Positions 26,874-35,747 of a stretch of 64,000 nucleotides of DNA are shown in pieces. Below the pieces are notes generated by a model that had not been told where the DNA came from, made no database searches, and was given only the letters and a program-made list of their open reading frames with translations. Source of the stretch: Gluconacetobacter entanii (GTDB lineage Bacteria; Pseudomonadota; Alphaproteobacteria; Acetobacterales; Acetobacteraceae); assembly GCF_003206495.1 (NCBI RefSeq), contig NZ_NKUF01000016.1, forward strand, positions 1-64,000, written 5' to 3'. Made by a program: the position numbers and the translations under genes. The first letter of the stretch is position 1. Every line of letters begins with the position of its first letter.

Positions 26874-27584
26874 TCATTCCTGCATATCGCGCAGCAGGGT
26901 GGCCCCTTCACGGCGCAGCCAGGCTTCGGCGGTGCGGCGGTGCGGTGTCAGCCGATCCACCAGTACCCAGAAATCAGGTCCATGGTTCATGTGCCGCAGA
27001 TGCGCCAGTTCATGAGCCATCACGTAATGCTGCACCTCCGGCGGGGCCATCACCAGACGCCAGCACAGCATGATCGCCCCATCGGCGGTACAGCTACCCC
27101 ACCTGCTGCGGGTATCGCGGATCGACAGGCGCGTGGGACGCAGCCCTGCCTGCCGCGCCAGCGCCGTCAGTCCCGTGCCGAGGCGCAGGCGCGCTTCCTC
27201 ACGCAGGAAGGTCGTCAGGCGCCGGACCAGAAACGCGGCTTCCCCGCTGACATGCACCACGTCACCTTCGATCCACACGCCACGCCGGGCGTCGGGACAG
27301 TGGCGGATGGCGTGGGGCCGCCCGTCGATCAGTACCTGCCCCCCGTCATGCCATCGCGGGGCCTTGGGTATGCGGGCAAGGTTGGCGGCAACCCATGCCG
27401 AATGCGACCGCAGCAGCGCCAGCGCGTCCTCGCGCCGGGCACGCGGCGGGAGGGTCAGGACGACATGGCCGCTACGGGCGTCGATCCGCATGGAAATGCG
27501 CCGCGCACGCGCCGAACGACGCCAGCATACCGGGACCTGCCCGCTGGCGATGGCCACGGTTTCGGGGCCATCCTCGCGCATCAT
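26874..27584 (-). CDS. YgjP/SprT-like zinc metalloprotein (M48-type motif)
   Basis: The 236-residue product belongs to the YgjP family (PF01863), predicted zinc-dependent hydrolases with the zincin motif HELAH (His191, Glu192, His195) and a third ligand in NHGPDFW (His201). [18 protein letters not shown] (162-179) is the other family signature. The start ATG at 27584 overlaps the stop codon of the YcgN-like gene (ATGATGA), so the two are translationally coupled and an earlier in-frame ATG at 27635 is less likely. It is the last gene of the leftward operon that begins with the degenerate ABC ATPase. Confidence 0.85.
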   Translation of the reverse strand: MMREDGPETVAIASGQVPVCWRRSARARRISMRIDARSGHVVLTLPPRARREDALALLRSHSAWVAANLARIPKAPRWHDGGQVLIDGRPHAIRHCPDARRGVWIEGDVVHVSGEAAFLVRRLTTFLREEARLRLGTGLTALARQAGLRPTRLSIRDTRSRWGSCTADGAIMLCWRLVMAPPEVQHYVMAHELAHLRHMNHGPDFWVLVDRLTPHRRTAEAWLRREGATLLRDMQE

Positions 27585-28120
27585 CCGCGCGACGCGGTGT
27601 CCGGGGGCTGCGTGCTGTTGGCGCCGCGGGGACACTCACCGGGCCATTCCACGATATGATCCTCCAGCGCGCCGGCGCGGCGCTCGCTGATGACGCGGCC
27701 GCTGACCGACACCCCGGCCTCATGCACCGTCTCGGGCCGCCCGGACACCAGCGGGTGCCACCATGGCAGGGGCCTGCCTTCGTGGATCAGGCGGTATCCG
27801 CAGGTGGGCGGCAGCCAGTCGATCTCCTCCAGCATGTCCGGCGTCAGGCTGATGCAGTCCTGCACCTTGCGCTGGCGGTTGGGATAATCCGTGCACAGGC
27901 ACGTCTTCGTATCCAGCAGGCGGCAGGCGACATCGGTAAAGACGATCTCCTCCGTCTCATCATCGCGCAGCTTGTGCAGGCAGCACCGCCCGCACCCGTC
28001 ACACAGGGATTCCCACTGCGCGCGCGTCATGCGCGACAGCGGAACGGTCATCCAGAACGGACGCTCCCCTGCCTCATTGCCATTTTCCATGCCCATCGCC
28101 CCCATGTCCCGTTCCGTCAT
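27581..28120 (-). CDS. YcgN-family (UPF0260) cysteine-cluster protein
   Basis: The 179-residue protein carries the family cysteine pattern: Cys40, Cys43, Cys46, Cys47 ([10 protein letters not shown]), Cys66, Cys74, Cys76 ([12 protein letters not shown]) and Cys89. This probably binds a zinc or iron-sulfur centre (YkgJ/YcgN group). Function in the cell is unknown. The ATG overlaps the stop of the upstream membrane-protein gene (ATGA), and its own stop overlaps the next start, so it is fixed inside a coupled operon. Confidence 0.88.
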   Translation of the reverse strand: MTERDMGAMGMENGNEAGERPFWMTVPLSRMTRAQWESLCDGCGRCCLHKLRDDETEEIVFTDVACRLLDTKTCLCTDYPNRQRKVQDCISLTPDMLEEIDWLPPTCGYRLIHEGRPLPWWHPLVSGRPETVHEAGVSVSGRVISERRAGALEDHIVEWPGECPRGANSTQPPDTASRG

Positions 28121-28599
28121 GTCCCAACGCCCGCCCCCGCGTCCACCATGGCGGCCAGCATGCCCATACCCAGTCCTGCGCAGGCCGACAGCACAAGCGA
28201 CGGCCCCAGCAGGGGCAGCCACAGCATGCGCACACGCATCCATGTCCCCGCCCCCAGTCCCCATGCCGTGCGCGACACGCTGGCCGGCACACGCAGCATG
28301 GTCCGCAGCGGCAGCACCGTCACAAGCGGGCACAGCAGCATCCCCTGCAGCACCGGCCACATGCTGCCCGCGCCCCCTGCCCCGAGCAGGCGCGGCAGGC
28401 ACAGCGCACCCCCAACCCCCGGCAGCAGCGCCAGCAGCAGCATGACCTGCACCGCCGCAGGCCCCCACGGCATGCGCCGGCGTGCCAGCATGCACATCAC
28501 GACAATCAGCGCCGCCATGATGAACGCCGTCAGGGCGCATTCCCCCGCCATGAGGAACAGCATGCCGCGGCCATCGGGAACGGGTGGGGATGGCATCAT
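28117..28599 (-). CDS. Short ABC-permease-like membrane protein
   Basis: The 160-residue product has about four to five hydrophobic segments. Residues about 110-140 ([22 protein letters not shown] and following PS) fit the cytoplasmic EAA loop of binding-protein-dependent ABC permeases (A-x-x-LGA-x9-LPL-x-P). The usual permease of this class is about 270 residues and pairs with a second one; here only one small copy exists and the Glu of EAA is absent. Start ATG (28599) overlaps the binding-protein stop, and its stop overlaps the ycgN-like start. It is best read as a reduced permease of the PotB/PotC type; I cannot say whether it still transports. Confidence 0.6.
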   Translation of the reverse strand: MMPSPPVPDGRGMLFLMAGECALTAFIMAALIVVMCMLARRRMPWGPAAVQVMLLLALLPGVGGALCLPRLLGAGGAGSMWPVLQGMLLCPLVTVLPLRTMLRVPASVSRTAWGLGAGTWMRVRMLWLPLLGPSLVLSACAGLGMGMLAAMVDAGAGVGT

Positions 28600-29651
28600 G
28601 CAGGCCCATGCAGCCAGTCGGCGAAACGCTGCGACAGGTCCGGCAGGTGCGCGCCCCAGAAGTCCGGGTTCATGGGCAGGTCGGCCGTGGGTTCACCCAC
28701 CGGCGACCCGGCCGCCGTCTGGCCCATGGGATACAGGGCGGCAAAGCGATCCTTCTGTTCGGGCTGTACTATATAATGCAGCAGGTCACGCGCCTGCCCC
28801 GCCATGGCCGGGGCCACACCCTGCACCATGGCCCATGACAGGCATTCGCCAAGGCTCTGCTCCCACTGCACGCCGATATCGTGGCGACGCGCGGGCAGGC
28901 TGGCGATTTCATTGCTGAAGACACTTCCCATCAGCACGCTGCCATTTTCCACCAGGCGGGCGGACTCCTCGGGCGTGGACCACCATGTGATATAGGGGCG
29001 CAACTGCGTCAGCTTGCGGAACGCCCGGTCGATCCCCGGCCCGGTGGAGAGCATGTCATACACGTCATGCGGCGCCACGCCATCGGCCATCAGCGCGATT
29101 TCCAGCGTGGAGCGCGGATCGCGCCGCAGCCCCCGCTTGCCGGGATAGCGCACGATGTTCCAGAAATCCGCCCAGCGCGGCGACGAAGGCCGCCAGCCAC
29201 GATCCCACGCCAGCACGATGGCCGGATGCAGCGCGGCCACGCCACACCCGTCGGGATTGTCCACGCTGCCCGCCAGTCGGACCAGGCTGCCCTGCATGCA
29301 CGAGGTGCGAATCGCGCTGTCCTCGCCAAACACCACCGCCCATGTGGCGGGTGTCGATTCCGTCGCGGCATGCGCGGCCAGCGTCGCCGCCTGCCCGTCC
29401 CATGTGCGGCGGACAACGCGAATTCCCGCCTTCCTGGCGAATGGCTGGAAATAGGCGCGATCCTGCACCTTGCCCAGGGCGTCGTCCTGTGTCGCGACGG
29501 TCAGGACGGCAAGGTGCCTGCGATGGATGGGCGACGCCACGCGGGCATGCACGTCCGATGCCCCCAGCACACCCCCCGCCAGCGCCATCATGGTGAACAG
29601 GCACGCCACACGACGCAGCGACAGACGGGTGGGAAGACACGCACGGGTCAT
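28596..29651 (-). CDS. PotD/YdcS-like periplasmic solute-binding protein
   Basis: The 351-residue product has an N-terminal signal peptide (about 30 residues, ending [10 protein letters not shown]). The polyamine/putrescine binding-protein pattern is clear: [38 protein letters not shown] and [19 protein letters not shown]. In that family these segments belong to the second lobe and hinge. The mature protein is of normal length, so this component appears intact. The ATG at 29651 is chosen as it starts at the signal peptide; GTG or TTG starts further upstream (29732-29696) are possible. It follows the ATPase gene and is coupled to the short permease gene. Confidence 0.8.
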   Translation of the reverse strand: MTRACLPTRLSLRRVACLFTMMALAGGVLGASDVHARVASPIHRRHLAVLTVATQDDALGKVQDRAYFQPFARKAGIRVVRRTWDGQAATLAAHAATESTPATWAVVFGEDSAIRTSCMQGSLVRLAGSVDNPDGCGVAALHPAIVLAWDRGWRPSSPRWADFWNIVRYPGKRGLRRDPRSTLEIALMADGVAPHDVYDMLSTGPGIDRAFRKLTQLRPYITWWSTPEESARLVENGSVLMGSVFSNEIASLPARRHDIGVQWEQSLGECLSWAMVQGVAPAMAGQARDLLHYIVQPEQKDRFAALYPMGQTAAGSPVGEPTADLPMNPDFWGAHLPDLSQRFADWLHGPA

Positions 29652-29740
29652 CGGAAAAGACAGCAGGGAAGACAGTGGAAAGAACCTTCGCAAGACGGCA
29701 TGACCACCGGTACGGTCACAGGAATACGGCACGTCGGACG

Positions 29741-30862
29741 CTAGCGCATTTCATGGCGGAACGGAAAGGCAATAGCCTGCCCCGCCTGCCACGCCAGCAG
29801 CGCCGGGCGCCCCGGTTCCACCCCGCACACGATCTGCAGCGGGGGACGGCGCACCAGCATTTCATCACCGTTCGACAGCCTCAGGCGCATGCGGATGTAG
29901 GTGCCCATGTGCCGCATGTCCACCAGCACCGCCGGCAGCATCGCGGGTTCGCCATCCTCGCCGGCAATGCTGCCCATCGCCCCCGGCCGCGCGGGGAACA
30001 GGGTCGCGATCCGGTCGGGACGCACGCATACGGTGCACAGGCTGTCCTCCACCAGGCCGGGGGCCGCCATGGCCTGCACCGTCAGTCCCCCCGGAAGGTG
30101 GATGACCGCGACATCGTCCTCGATCCGGTCCACGCGCCCGGTCAGGGCGTTGGCATCGGCAAAGCCCGTGGCGACGCGATCACATGCGGGCCGGTCGAAC
30201 AGGTCCGCCGCCGTGCCCGTCTGCAGCAGGTCGGGACCATGGACGAATCCGATCCGATCCCCCATCACCAGCGCATCGTCACGGTCGCAGGTGGTCATCA
30301 CCACGCACAGGTCACGCGCGCGCACCAGTCGGCCAAGGAAGCTGCGCATGCTGCTGCGGCGGTCCGGGGGCAGCGCGGCAAGGGGATCATCCAGCACGAT
30401 GACCGGCGGCGCCGTCACCAGCACGCGCGCAAGGCCCGCGCGCAGGGTCTGTTCCTCGTCCAGCATGTCAGGCCGCAGATCCTCCAGCCCCTCCAGCCCC
30501 AGCAGGGCGACGGCCTGGCGCGCGCGGTCGGACGCCTCCGCACGGGAGATGCCCCGCACGCGCAGGGGGAACCGCAGGTTCGCGAACACCGTCAGGTGGG
30601 CGAACAGGGGATCGCGCGCGCTCCATGATCCGCACATCCGCGTGAGGGGCGGACGATTGGTGACGTCGATCTCCCCCACCACCACGTTGCCGTCGAGCGC
30701 ACGCCGGAGACCGGCCAGCGCATCGGCCACGATCGACAGGTATTCGCCCCGCGTTCCCAGCAGGGCATGACACTCCCCGGCGCCAACGCCAAAGGAGAAG
30801 GGCACGGTACCGGCCATTGTGACGAGATTGCGAACAACCAGTCGTGAGGAGAAAGGTGGCAT
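29741..30862 (-). CDS. Degenerate PotA-like ABC ATPase
   Basis: The 373-residue protein keeps the length and layout of a PotA/UgpC-type subunit: nucleotide-binding domain to about 240, then a TOBE-like beta domain (GRVDRIEDDVAVIHLPGG, CVRPDRIATL). Its catalytic motifs are lost. Walker A reads GTRGEYLS at 36-43 (Leu in place of Lys). The Q-loop has no Gln (CGSWSARDPLFAHLTV). The signature is MLDEEQ at 133-138 instead of LSGGQ. The H-loop has Cys192 for His. Walker B is mostly kept (VIVLDDPLAAL, Asp for the catalytic Glu). ATP hydrolysis is therefore unlikely, yet the frame is intact. First gene of the operon. Confidence 0.78.
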   Translation of the reverse strand: MPPFSSRLVVRNLVTMAGTVPFSFGVGAGECHALLGTRGEYLSIVADALAGLRRALDGNVVVGEIDVTNRPPLTRMCGSWSARDPLFAHLTVFANLRFPLRVRGISRAEASDRARQAVALLGLEGLEDLRPDMLDEEQTLRAGLARVLVTAPPVIVLDDPLAALPPDRRSSMRSFLGRLVRARDLCVVMTTCDRDDALVMGDRIGFVHGPDLLQTGTAADLFDRPACDRVATGFADANALTGRVDRIEDDVAVIHLPGGLTVQAMAAPGLVEDSLCTVCVRPDRIATLFPARPGAMGSIAGEDGEPAMLPAVLVDMRHMGTYIRMRLRLSNGDEMLVRRPPLQIVCGVEPGRPALLAWQAGQAIAFPFRHEMR

Positions 30863-30961
30863 GCGATAACAGAAACCTGACTATCCAGGGAAAAGGTTAT
30901 AAGTGTTTCCTTCCTCCTTACCAGAGGATCATCGGGCCCGCACCTTTGCAAGGACAAGAAA

Positions 30962-31210
30962 ATGACCAAGACAGACATCAAGCACGTTACGCACGAAGAC
31001 CTCCAGGCGCTGAAGTCCCACGTCGAGAACCTGCTGCAGACGCACGGCAAGCACGCCCTGCACACCGCCGTCGAAAAGGCCGAGCACCTGGCCACCAACG
31101 CACGTGAAATCGCCGAGGCCCCGGCCAAGTCGCGCTCGCGCGGACGTTCCTTTCTGGCTATCGCCATTTTCTCGGTAATCGGCTACTTTCTTGGCCGCGC
31201 CACGAAATAA
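30962..31210 (+). CDS. YqjD/ElaB-like small inner-membrane protein
   Basis: The 82-residue product has a charged helical N-terminal part (about 1-60, rich in Lys/Glu/His and Ala), a positively charged stretch (KSRSRGR) and one C-terminal membrane segment (SFLAIAIFSVIGYFLGRATK). This is the plan of the DUF883 family (YqjD, ElaB, YgaM), ribosome-associated tail-anchored proteins made in stationary phase. The next gene resembles YqjE, which supports the assignment because the same order is found in enterobacteria. Confidence 0.7.
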   Translation: MTKTDIKHVTHEDLQALKSHVENLLQTHGKHALHTAVEKAEHLATNAREIAEAPAKSRSRGRSFLAIAIFSVIGYFLGRATK

Positions 31211-31250
31211 GGCTTGGTAGCCTGACGAAACCAGAGGACACGCGACAGCA

Positions 31251-31691
31251 ATGAGAATAGGCGAAATCGGCAAGACCATCATCGATGGGGAACTCACCCT
31301 ACGCAAATTGATGGCCATCCGCCTTGGCCGCCAGGCTGCCTTTCTGGTTGTCGCGGCCGTTTTCGGCGGTTTCGCGACCATCACCGGCCACGCCCTGCTG
31401 TGGGCCTTCTTCTACCAGACCTTCGGCTTCAGCGTGCTCGGCGCGTCGGGTGCGGTCTTTGCGGTGGATATCCTCGCCGCATGCATGTTCGCCTTCATGG
31501 GACGGCGGTCCTACATGACGCCCGAAGAAATCCGTGTCCGCTTCGCCCGCGAACACGCCCTTAACGAACTGCGCCAGACGGTGGCCCTGTCCGCCGTGGT
31601 CGGCACCGTCGCCGGCCCGGTGACACGCCATACCGGCCGTGCGATCTGGAACCTGTTCCGGACCATGACGGGACGTCGCCCCAGCGCCTGA
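31251..31691 (+). CDS. YqjE-like / phage-holin-III-like membrane protein
   Basis: The 146-residue product has two central hydrophobic segments (about 28-55 and 60-85) between polar ends, and a third weaker one near 112-128. This is like YqjE and other members of the putative actinobacterial-holin-X / holin superfamily III. It follows the YqjD-like gene by 40 bases, so the two probably form an operon. Function unknown; a role in envelope stress or stationary phase is only an analogy. Confidence 0.6.
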   Translation: MRIGEIGKTIIDGELTLRKLMAIRLGRQAAFLVVAAVFGGFATITGHALLWAFFYQTFGFSVLGASGAVFAVDILAACMFAFMGRRSYMTPEEIRVRFAREHALNELRQTVALSAVVGTVAGPVTRHTGRAIWNLFRTMTGRRPSA

Positions 31692-31749
31692 CGCGACATC
31701 GGGGGCCGCCGCCCCCGCCATCGTGACTGCCGCATCCCTGCCATCGTCA

Positions 31750-31763
31750 TTGATGCACATCAT
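31750..31763. promoter_or_regulatory. FNR-like box (TTGAT-GCAC-ATCAT)
   Basis: Same pattern, with the same single mismatch, as the box before the Crp/Fnr gene at 16985. It lies 135 bases upstream of the MarR-family start. It may put the efflux operon under the Crp/Fnr-type regulator, but chance occurrence cannot be excluded. Confidence 0.35.
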
Positions 31764-31846
31764 TGTCAGATGGTATCCATGACGAAATTGCATTGGCTCC
31801 CGGACTGTTTTTCTGGAAACGTGCGACTGCACGCAATCGTAAGCAG

Positions 31847-31859
31847 GCAAATAGTTTGC
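31847..31859. promoter_or_regulatory. Candidate MarR operator (GCAAA-TAG-TTTGC)
   Basis: Perfect inverted repeat with 5-base arms centred 45 bases before the marR-family start, within what should be its promoter. MarR proteins commonly repress themselves from such sites. The arms are short. Confidence 0.4.
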
Positions 31860-31897
31860 ATGCTCATGATTTTTTCCAACCCGGCTGGCAGGATGCA

Positions 31898-32374
31898 ATG
31901 GCCGATACCGAGCGCCTTGAACGAGAACGGTCCTTCCGACGCAGGCTGGCGCGCCTTGGCATGGCATGGCGGCGGCAGGTGGACCATGACCTGCGCGATT
32001 ACGGCCTGACCGAAGCCACTTGGCGGCCCGTCCTGTATCTGGGCCTGCTGCTGCCGCCGGTGCGCCAGACCGACCTTGCCCGCGCCCTTGAGATCGAGGC
32101 CCCGTCCGTCGCACGCCTGCTTGACGTGCTGGAACGCCGTGGCCTCGTGTTCCGCTCCCGCGATCAGGAGGACCGCCGCTCCAAGCTGGTGCGCCTGACG
32201 ATGGAGGGCGAACGCATCGAACGCCAGGTGCGCGATGCGGTGGATGCCGTGTCGCACCGCCTGCTGTCGGGCATTTCGGATTCCGAACTGACGGCGTGCT
32301 ATTCCGTGTTCGACCGGATCGAAGCCAACCTGTGCACGGGCCGCATGGCGACGGAGGCCTCCGTCCGTTCATGA
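31898..32374 (+). CDS. MarR family transcriptional regulator
   Basis: The 158-residue protein has the MarR winged helix: LTEATWRPVLYLGLL, then the recognition helix EIEAPSVARLLDVLERRGLV and the wing RSRDQEDRRSKLVRLT (about 88-105) with its DRR motif. Sequence style is that of SlyA/EmrR-like repressors that sense aromatic or phenolic compounds. The start at 31898 has AGGA in front. Its stop codon overlaps the start of the FUSC gene (ATGA), so it is the first gene of, and probably the repressor of, the efflux operon. Confidence 0.9.
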   Translation: MADTERLERERSFRRRLARLGMAWRRQVDHDLRDYGLTEATWRPVLYLGLLLPPVRQTDLARALEIEAPSVARLLDVLERRGLVFRSRDQEDRRSKLVRLTMEGERIERQVRDAVDAVSHRLLSGISDSELTACYSVFDRIEANLCTGRMATEASVRS

Positions 32375-34596
32375 GGCTGATCCCACCCCACGGCGCGCTG
32401 TCACAGCCCCTGCTCCGGCTGGGAACCTTCGTTTTCCCCGACTGGAAGACGGTGCGCCCGACGATTGCCTACAGCATCCGCACGCTGCTGGCGGTGGGGC
32501 TTGCGCTGTTCCTTGCCTTCGACCTGCAACTCCAGACGCCGATGTCCTCGGTCACGACGGTGCTGATCGTCGCCAACCCGGTCGTGGGCGCGATGGTGTC
32601 GAAAAGCGTGTGGCGTATTTTCGGCACGATCATCGGCGCGACGTCTGCCATCACGCTGATGGCCCTGTTCCCGCAATCGCCGGTCCTGTATTTCATGGGA
32701 CTGTCGCTCATCATCGGGCTGGCGTGCTGCGTGTCCACCCTGCTGCGGTTCTACAAGGCGTATGCGGCGGTGCTGACGGGCTATACCATCATCCTGATCT
32801 CCGTCTCCGCCTTCAGCGAACCGGACCATATCTTCATGGCCGCGATGTCGCGCCTGTCGGCGGTGACGGTAGGAATCCTGAGCACGGCGTTCGTCTTCCT
32901 GCTGACGAACATCAGCCACCCCGAAAAGGTCATACGCCAGATCGACCAGGTGCTGCGCAACATCACCTCGCACTTTGCGCAGCCGACCGATGCGTCATGG
33001 AACGATGCGACCTCCATGCCCGATGACGCGGGGCAGCCACTGTCGTTCCGCGCCATGTCCATCACGTCATATGACCAGCGCGCGCGCCTGCTGTCGCAGG
33101 CCAATGCCCTGGTGGAGGCGATCGAATACGCCGCTGCCGACAATTACAGCGTCAGCCTGCGCGCGCGCGGCCTGCGTGGCGGCGTTGCGCGCCTGCTGGG
33201 ACTGCTGAGTGCGCATCACCCCATCTGGCAGGATGAGCCGCCGCTGACGCCGCAGGCGCGCGCGGCGCGTCACATCCGCCAGGAGATCATGCGTTATTTC
33301 GCGACCCTCCCGCCCGAGGACCTGCACCTGGAGGCGCGCGACAACATGCGCCACATCCGCCGGCGCATCCGCGCGGCGATGGCCGAACTCGACGAACTGG
33401 GCGAACAGACGCAGGACCTGCCGACCATCGCCTTCATCGACAATGAACGCGACGTGCTGGCGCAGCTATGCGCGGCGCTGGATGATTTCATGGGGCCGCA
33501 GGAACATGTCCGTCCCATCGGGCTGAAGCTGTATTTCGACTGGCCCGCCGCCCTGCGCAACGGCACGCGCGGCGCGTGCGTGACGCTGCTGGGCTGCCTG
33601 TTCTGGTATGTCTGCCGCTGGACGCACGGGGCGAACATGCTGACCTACCTGATCCCTGCATCGTGCCTGCTGGCGACAAGCCCGCTGGCGTCGCGCGCCA
33701 GCGTGATGTTCGCAAGCGGTACGCTGGCGGCCATTCCCGCCGCCTTCATCTGCCAGACCTTCCTGCTGCCGCGCATCGACGGCTATCCGCTGCTGTGGCT
33801 GTCGCTGTCGGTGTGCCTGCTGCCGGGGATATGGATCCAGTTCCATCCGCGCCACGCAATGCGCGGATTCGGTTATGCCGTGTTCTTCAACGCCATGGTG
33901 CAGATCCGTAATCCCATTACCTACAGCGACCTTTCGCTGATGAATACATGGCTGGCCTTCGCGCTGGGCGTGGTGTCCATCGCGCTGGTGTTCCGCGTCA
34001 TCCTGCCGGCCGATCACCGCCTCGACTCGGGGCGGCTGGTGGCGTCGATCGCGCGCGCGACCGAAAACCTGGCGCGCAGGCCACTGGGCCAGCATATCGA
34101 ATGGCCGGTGTGGGAGAACCTGCAGATGCAGAAAATACTGCGCATTATCCAGCGCTTCTCCCTCGTTTCCCAGCCGGGGCGGGTCTATGAACTGACGGAT
34201 GCGGCCTTCATGGCGGTCTCGCTGGGGCTGGTGCTGGTGCGGCTGCGCACGCTTGTCACCTCGCCCGCCATTCACGAGGACGACCGCGTGCGCGTGATGG
34301 AGGCGCTTGGCGCGTTCCGTTACCTGCGTTCCGACCCGGCCCAGACGGTCCAGACACTGCGGGCGACCGCGCTTACGCTGCTGTCGCACCTTGACCGCCG
34401 CGGACTGCCCGCCCATACGCCCACACGCCGCATTGCCGCGTGCCTGGAACAGGCATCGCTGCTGATCGGGGCAATCCCCGGTTTCTTCCATCGCCATGGT
34501 CCGCTACAGATGGCGGCGGACATGCCCGGCGCCGACAACCGCCTGACCCTGCCCGTATCGTCCACGACTGGCCCGTTCGGAATGAGAACCGCCTGA
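32371..34596 (+). CDS. FUSC-family efflux membrane protein (AaeB-like)
   Basis: The 741-residue inner-membrane protein has the duplicated FUSC layout. A membrane block lies at about 25-185 (PTIAYSIRTLLAVGLALFLAF, then TTVLIVANPVVGAMVSKS). A cytoplasmic helical stretch of about 200 residues follows, then a second membrane block (about 385-555) and a C-terminal cytoplasmic domain. AaeB-type proteins pump aromatic carboxylic acids or similar drugs with proton-motive force. The start is fixed by the ATGA overlap with the marR-type gene. The DUF1656 and HlyD genes downstream complete the standard set. Confidence 0.9.
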   Translation: MRLIPPHGALSQPLLRLGTFVFPDWKTVRPTIAYSIRTLLAVGLALFLAFDLQLQTPMSSVTTVLIVANPVVGAMVSKSVWRIFGTIIGATSAITLMALFPQSPVLYFMGLSLIIGLACCVSTLLRFYKAYAAVLTGYTIILISVSAFSEPDHIFMAAMSRLSAVTVGILSTAFVFLLTNISHPEKVIRQIDQVLRNITSHFAQPTDASWNDATSMPDDAGQPLSFRAMSITSYDQRARLLSQANALVEAIEYAAADNYSVSLRARGLRGGVARLLGLLSAHHPIWQDEPPLTPQARAARHIRQEIMRYFATLPPEDLHLEARDNMRHIRRRIRAAMAELDELGEQTQDLPTIAFIDNERDVLAQLCAALDDFMGPQEHVRPIGLKLYFDWPAALRNGTRGACVTLLGCLFWYVCRWTHGANMLTYLIPASCLLATSPLASRASVMFASGTLAAIPAAFICQTFLLPRIDGYPLLWLSLSVCLLPGIWIQFHPRHAMRGFGYAVFFNAMVQIRNPITYSDLSLMNTWLAFALGVVSIALVFRVILPADHRLDSGRLVASIARATENLARRPLGQHIEWPVWENLQMQKILRIIQRFSLVSQPGRVYELTDAAFMAVSLGLVLVRLRTLVTSPAIHEDDRVRVMEALGAFRYLRSDPAQTVQTLRATALTLLSHLDRRGLPAHTPTRRIAACLEQASLLIGAIPGFFHRHGPLQMAADMPGADNRLTLPVSSTTGPFGMRTA

Positions 34597-34790
34597 TGCT
34601 GACCGAATTCAACCTCTTCGGTGTCTTCATGGCACCGATTGTCGTCTATGCCATCGCGGCACTGCCTGTAACCATGCTGCTGCGCTCCCTGTTATGGTGG
34701 AGCGGTATCATGAAATGGTTCTGGCATCTCGCCCTGTTCGAGGTCGCGCTCTACACTTGCGTCCTCTGCCTGATGATCCTGTACATCTGA
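34596..34790 (+). CDS. DUF1656 small membrane protein (AaeX-like)
   Basis: The 64-residue product has two membrane segments (about 10-32 and 40-62) and the family N terminus LTEFNLFGVFMAPIVVY. DUF1656 proteins accompany FUSC pumps such as AaeAB, but their role is unknown. Its ATG overlaps the stop codon of the FUSC gene (TGATG), so translation is coupled. Confidence 0.92.
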   Translation: MLTEFNLFGVFMAPIVVYAIAALPVTMLLRSLLWWSGIMKWFWHLALFEVALYTCVLCLMILYI

Positions 34791-34819
34791 CTGTCGCCGA
34801 AAAGGTTCGAGAATCCACC

Positions 34820-35731
34820 ATGCCTCTCTTGCGCACCCTGATCCGTGTGGTACTGACCCTGGCGGTCGTGGCGATGGCCATCGTCATGGGCGTCACCTTA
34901 TGGGACACCTACATGATTGCCCCGTGGACACGTGACGGACGTTTGCGCGTCTATGTGGTCGATGTCGCCCCCGAAGTGTCCGGCACGGTGGTCCAGCTAC
35001 CGGTGGTGGACAACCAGTACGTCCACAAGGGCGACCCCCTGTTCGTGCTTGACCCGGTCCGCTTCCACCTTGCCATCCGCGAGGCGCAGGCCCGCCTTGA
35101 CGGTGCGCTTGAGGACCTGAAGCTCAAGCAGAACGATGCCCGCCGCCGCATGGGACTGGGCGGTATCGTTTCGGCGGAAGAGCAGGAGGTCTTCAACTCC
35201 AACGTGGCGACACAGATCGCGGCCGTTGACGCGGCGCGCGCGGCACTTGACCTGGCGAAGCTGAACCTGCAGCGCTCCATCCTGTATTCGCCGGTCAACG
35301 GCAACATCACCAACCTGAACCTGCGGGTGGGCGATTACGTGACTGCGGGGCATGCGCGCCTTGCGGTGATCGACGCCGACTCCTACTGGGTCAACGGGTA
35401 TTTCGAGGAAACGAAGATGTGGGGCGTGCATGTCGGCGACGAGGCACGCGTCAAGCTGATGGGATACAAGGACATCCTGCCCGGCCATGTCGTCAGTATC
35501 GCACGCGGTATCAATGACCAGAACGGCAGGCCCGACGGCCTTGGCCTGCAGGACGTCAGCCCGATCTTCACCTGGGTGCGTCTGGCGCAGCGTATTCCGG
35601 TGCGCATCCATCTGGATCATGTTCCCGACAGCATCACCCTTGCCGCGGGCATGACGGCGACCATCAGCGTCGGCCCACAGTCCCGCACGCAACGCGGCCA
35701 TCTGACGACGTGGTTGCAAGACCACCTGTAA
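34820..35731 (+). CDS. HlyD family periplasmic adaptor (AaeA-like)
   Basis: Membrane-fusion protein bridging the FUSC pump to the outer-membrane factor. The 303-residue product has an N-terminal membrane anchor (about 8-28), then APWTRDGRLRVYVVDVAPEV and SGTVVQLPVVDNQYVHKGDPLF, the first half of the lipoyl domain. An alpha-hairpin (about 90-150), the second lipoyl half (SPVNGNITNLNLRVGDYV) and a beta-barrel with YFEETKMWGVHVGDEA follow. The order is the same as in AaeA/EmrA. The start has a modest AAAAGGTT site 20 bases upstream. Confidence 0.92.
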   Translation: MPLLRTLIRVVLTLAVVAMAIVMGVTLWDTYMIAPWTRDGRLRVYVVDVAPEVSGTVVQLPVVDNQYVHKGDPLFVLDPVRFHLAIREAQARLDGALEDLKLKQNDARRRMGLGGIVSAEEQEVFNSNVATQIAAVDAARAALDLAKLNLQRSILYSPVNGNITNLNLRVGDYVTAGHARLAVIDADSYWVNGYFEETKMWGVHVGDEARVKLMGYKDILPGHVVSIARGINDQNGRPDGLGLQDVSPIFTWVRLAQRIPVRIHLDHVPDSITLAAGMTATISVGPQSRTQRGHLTTWLQDHL

Positions 35732-35747
35732 GGCGCCAGGCACAAAG

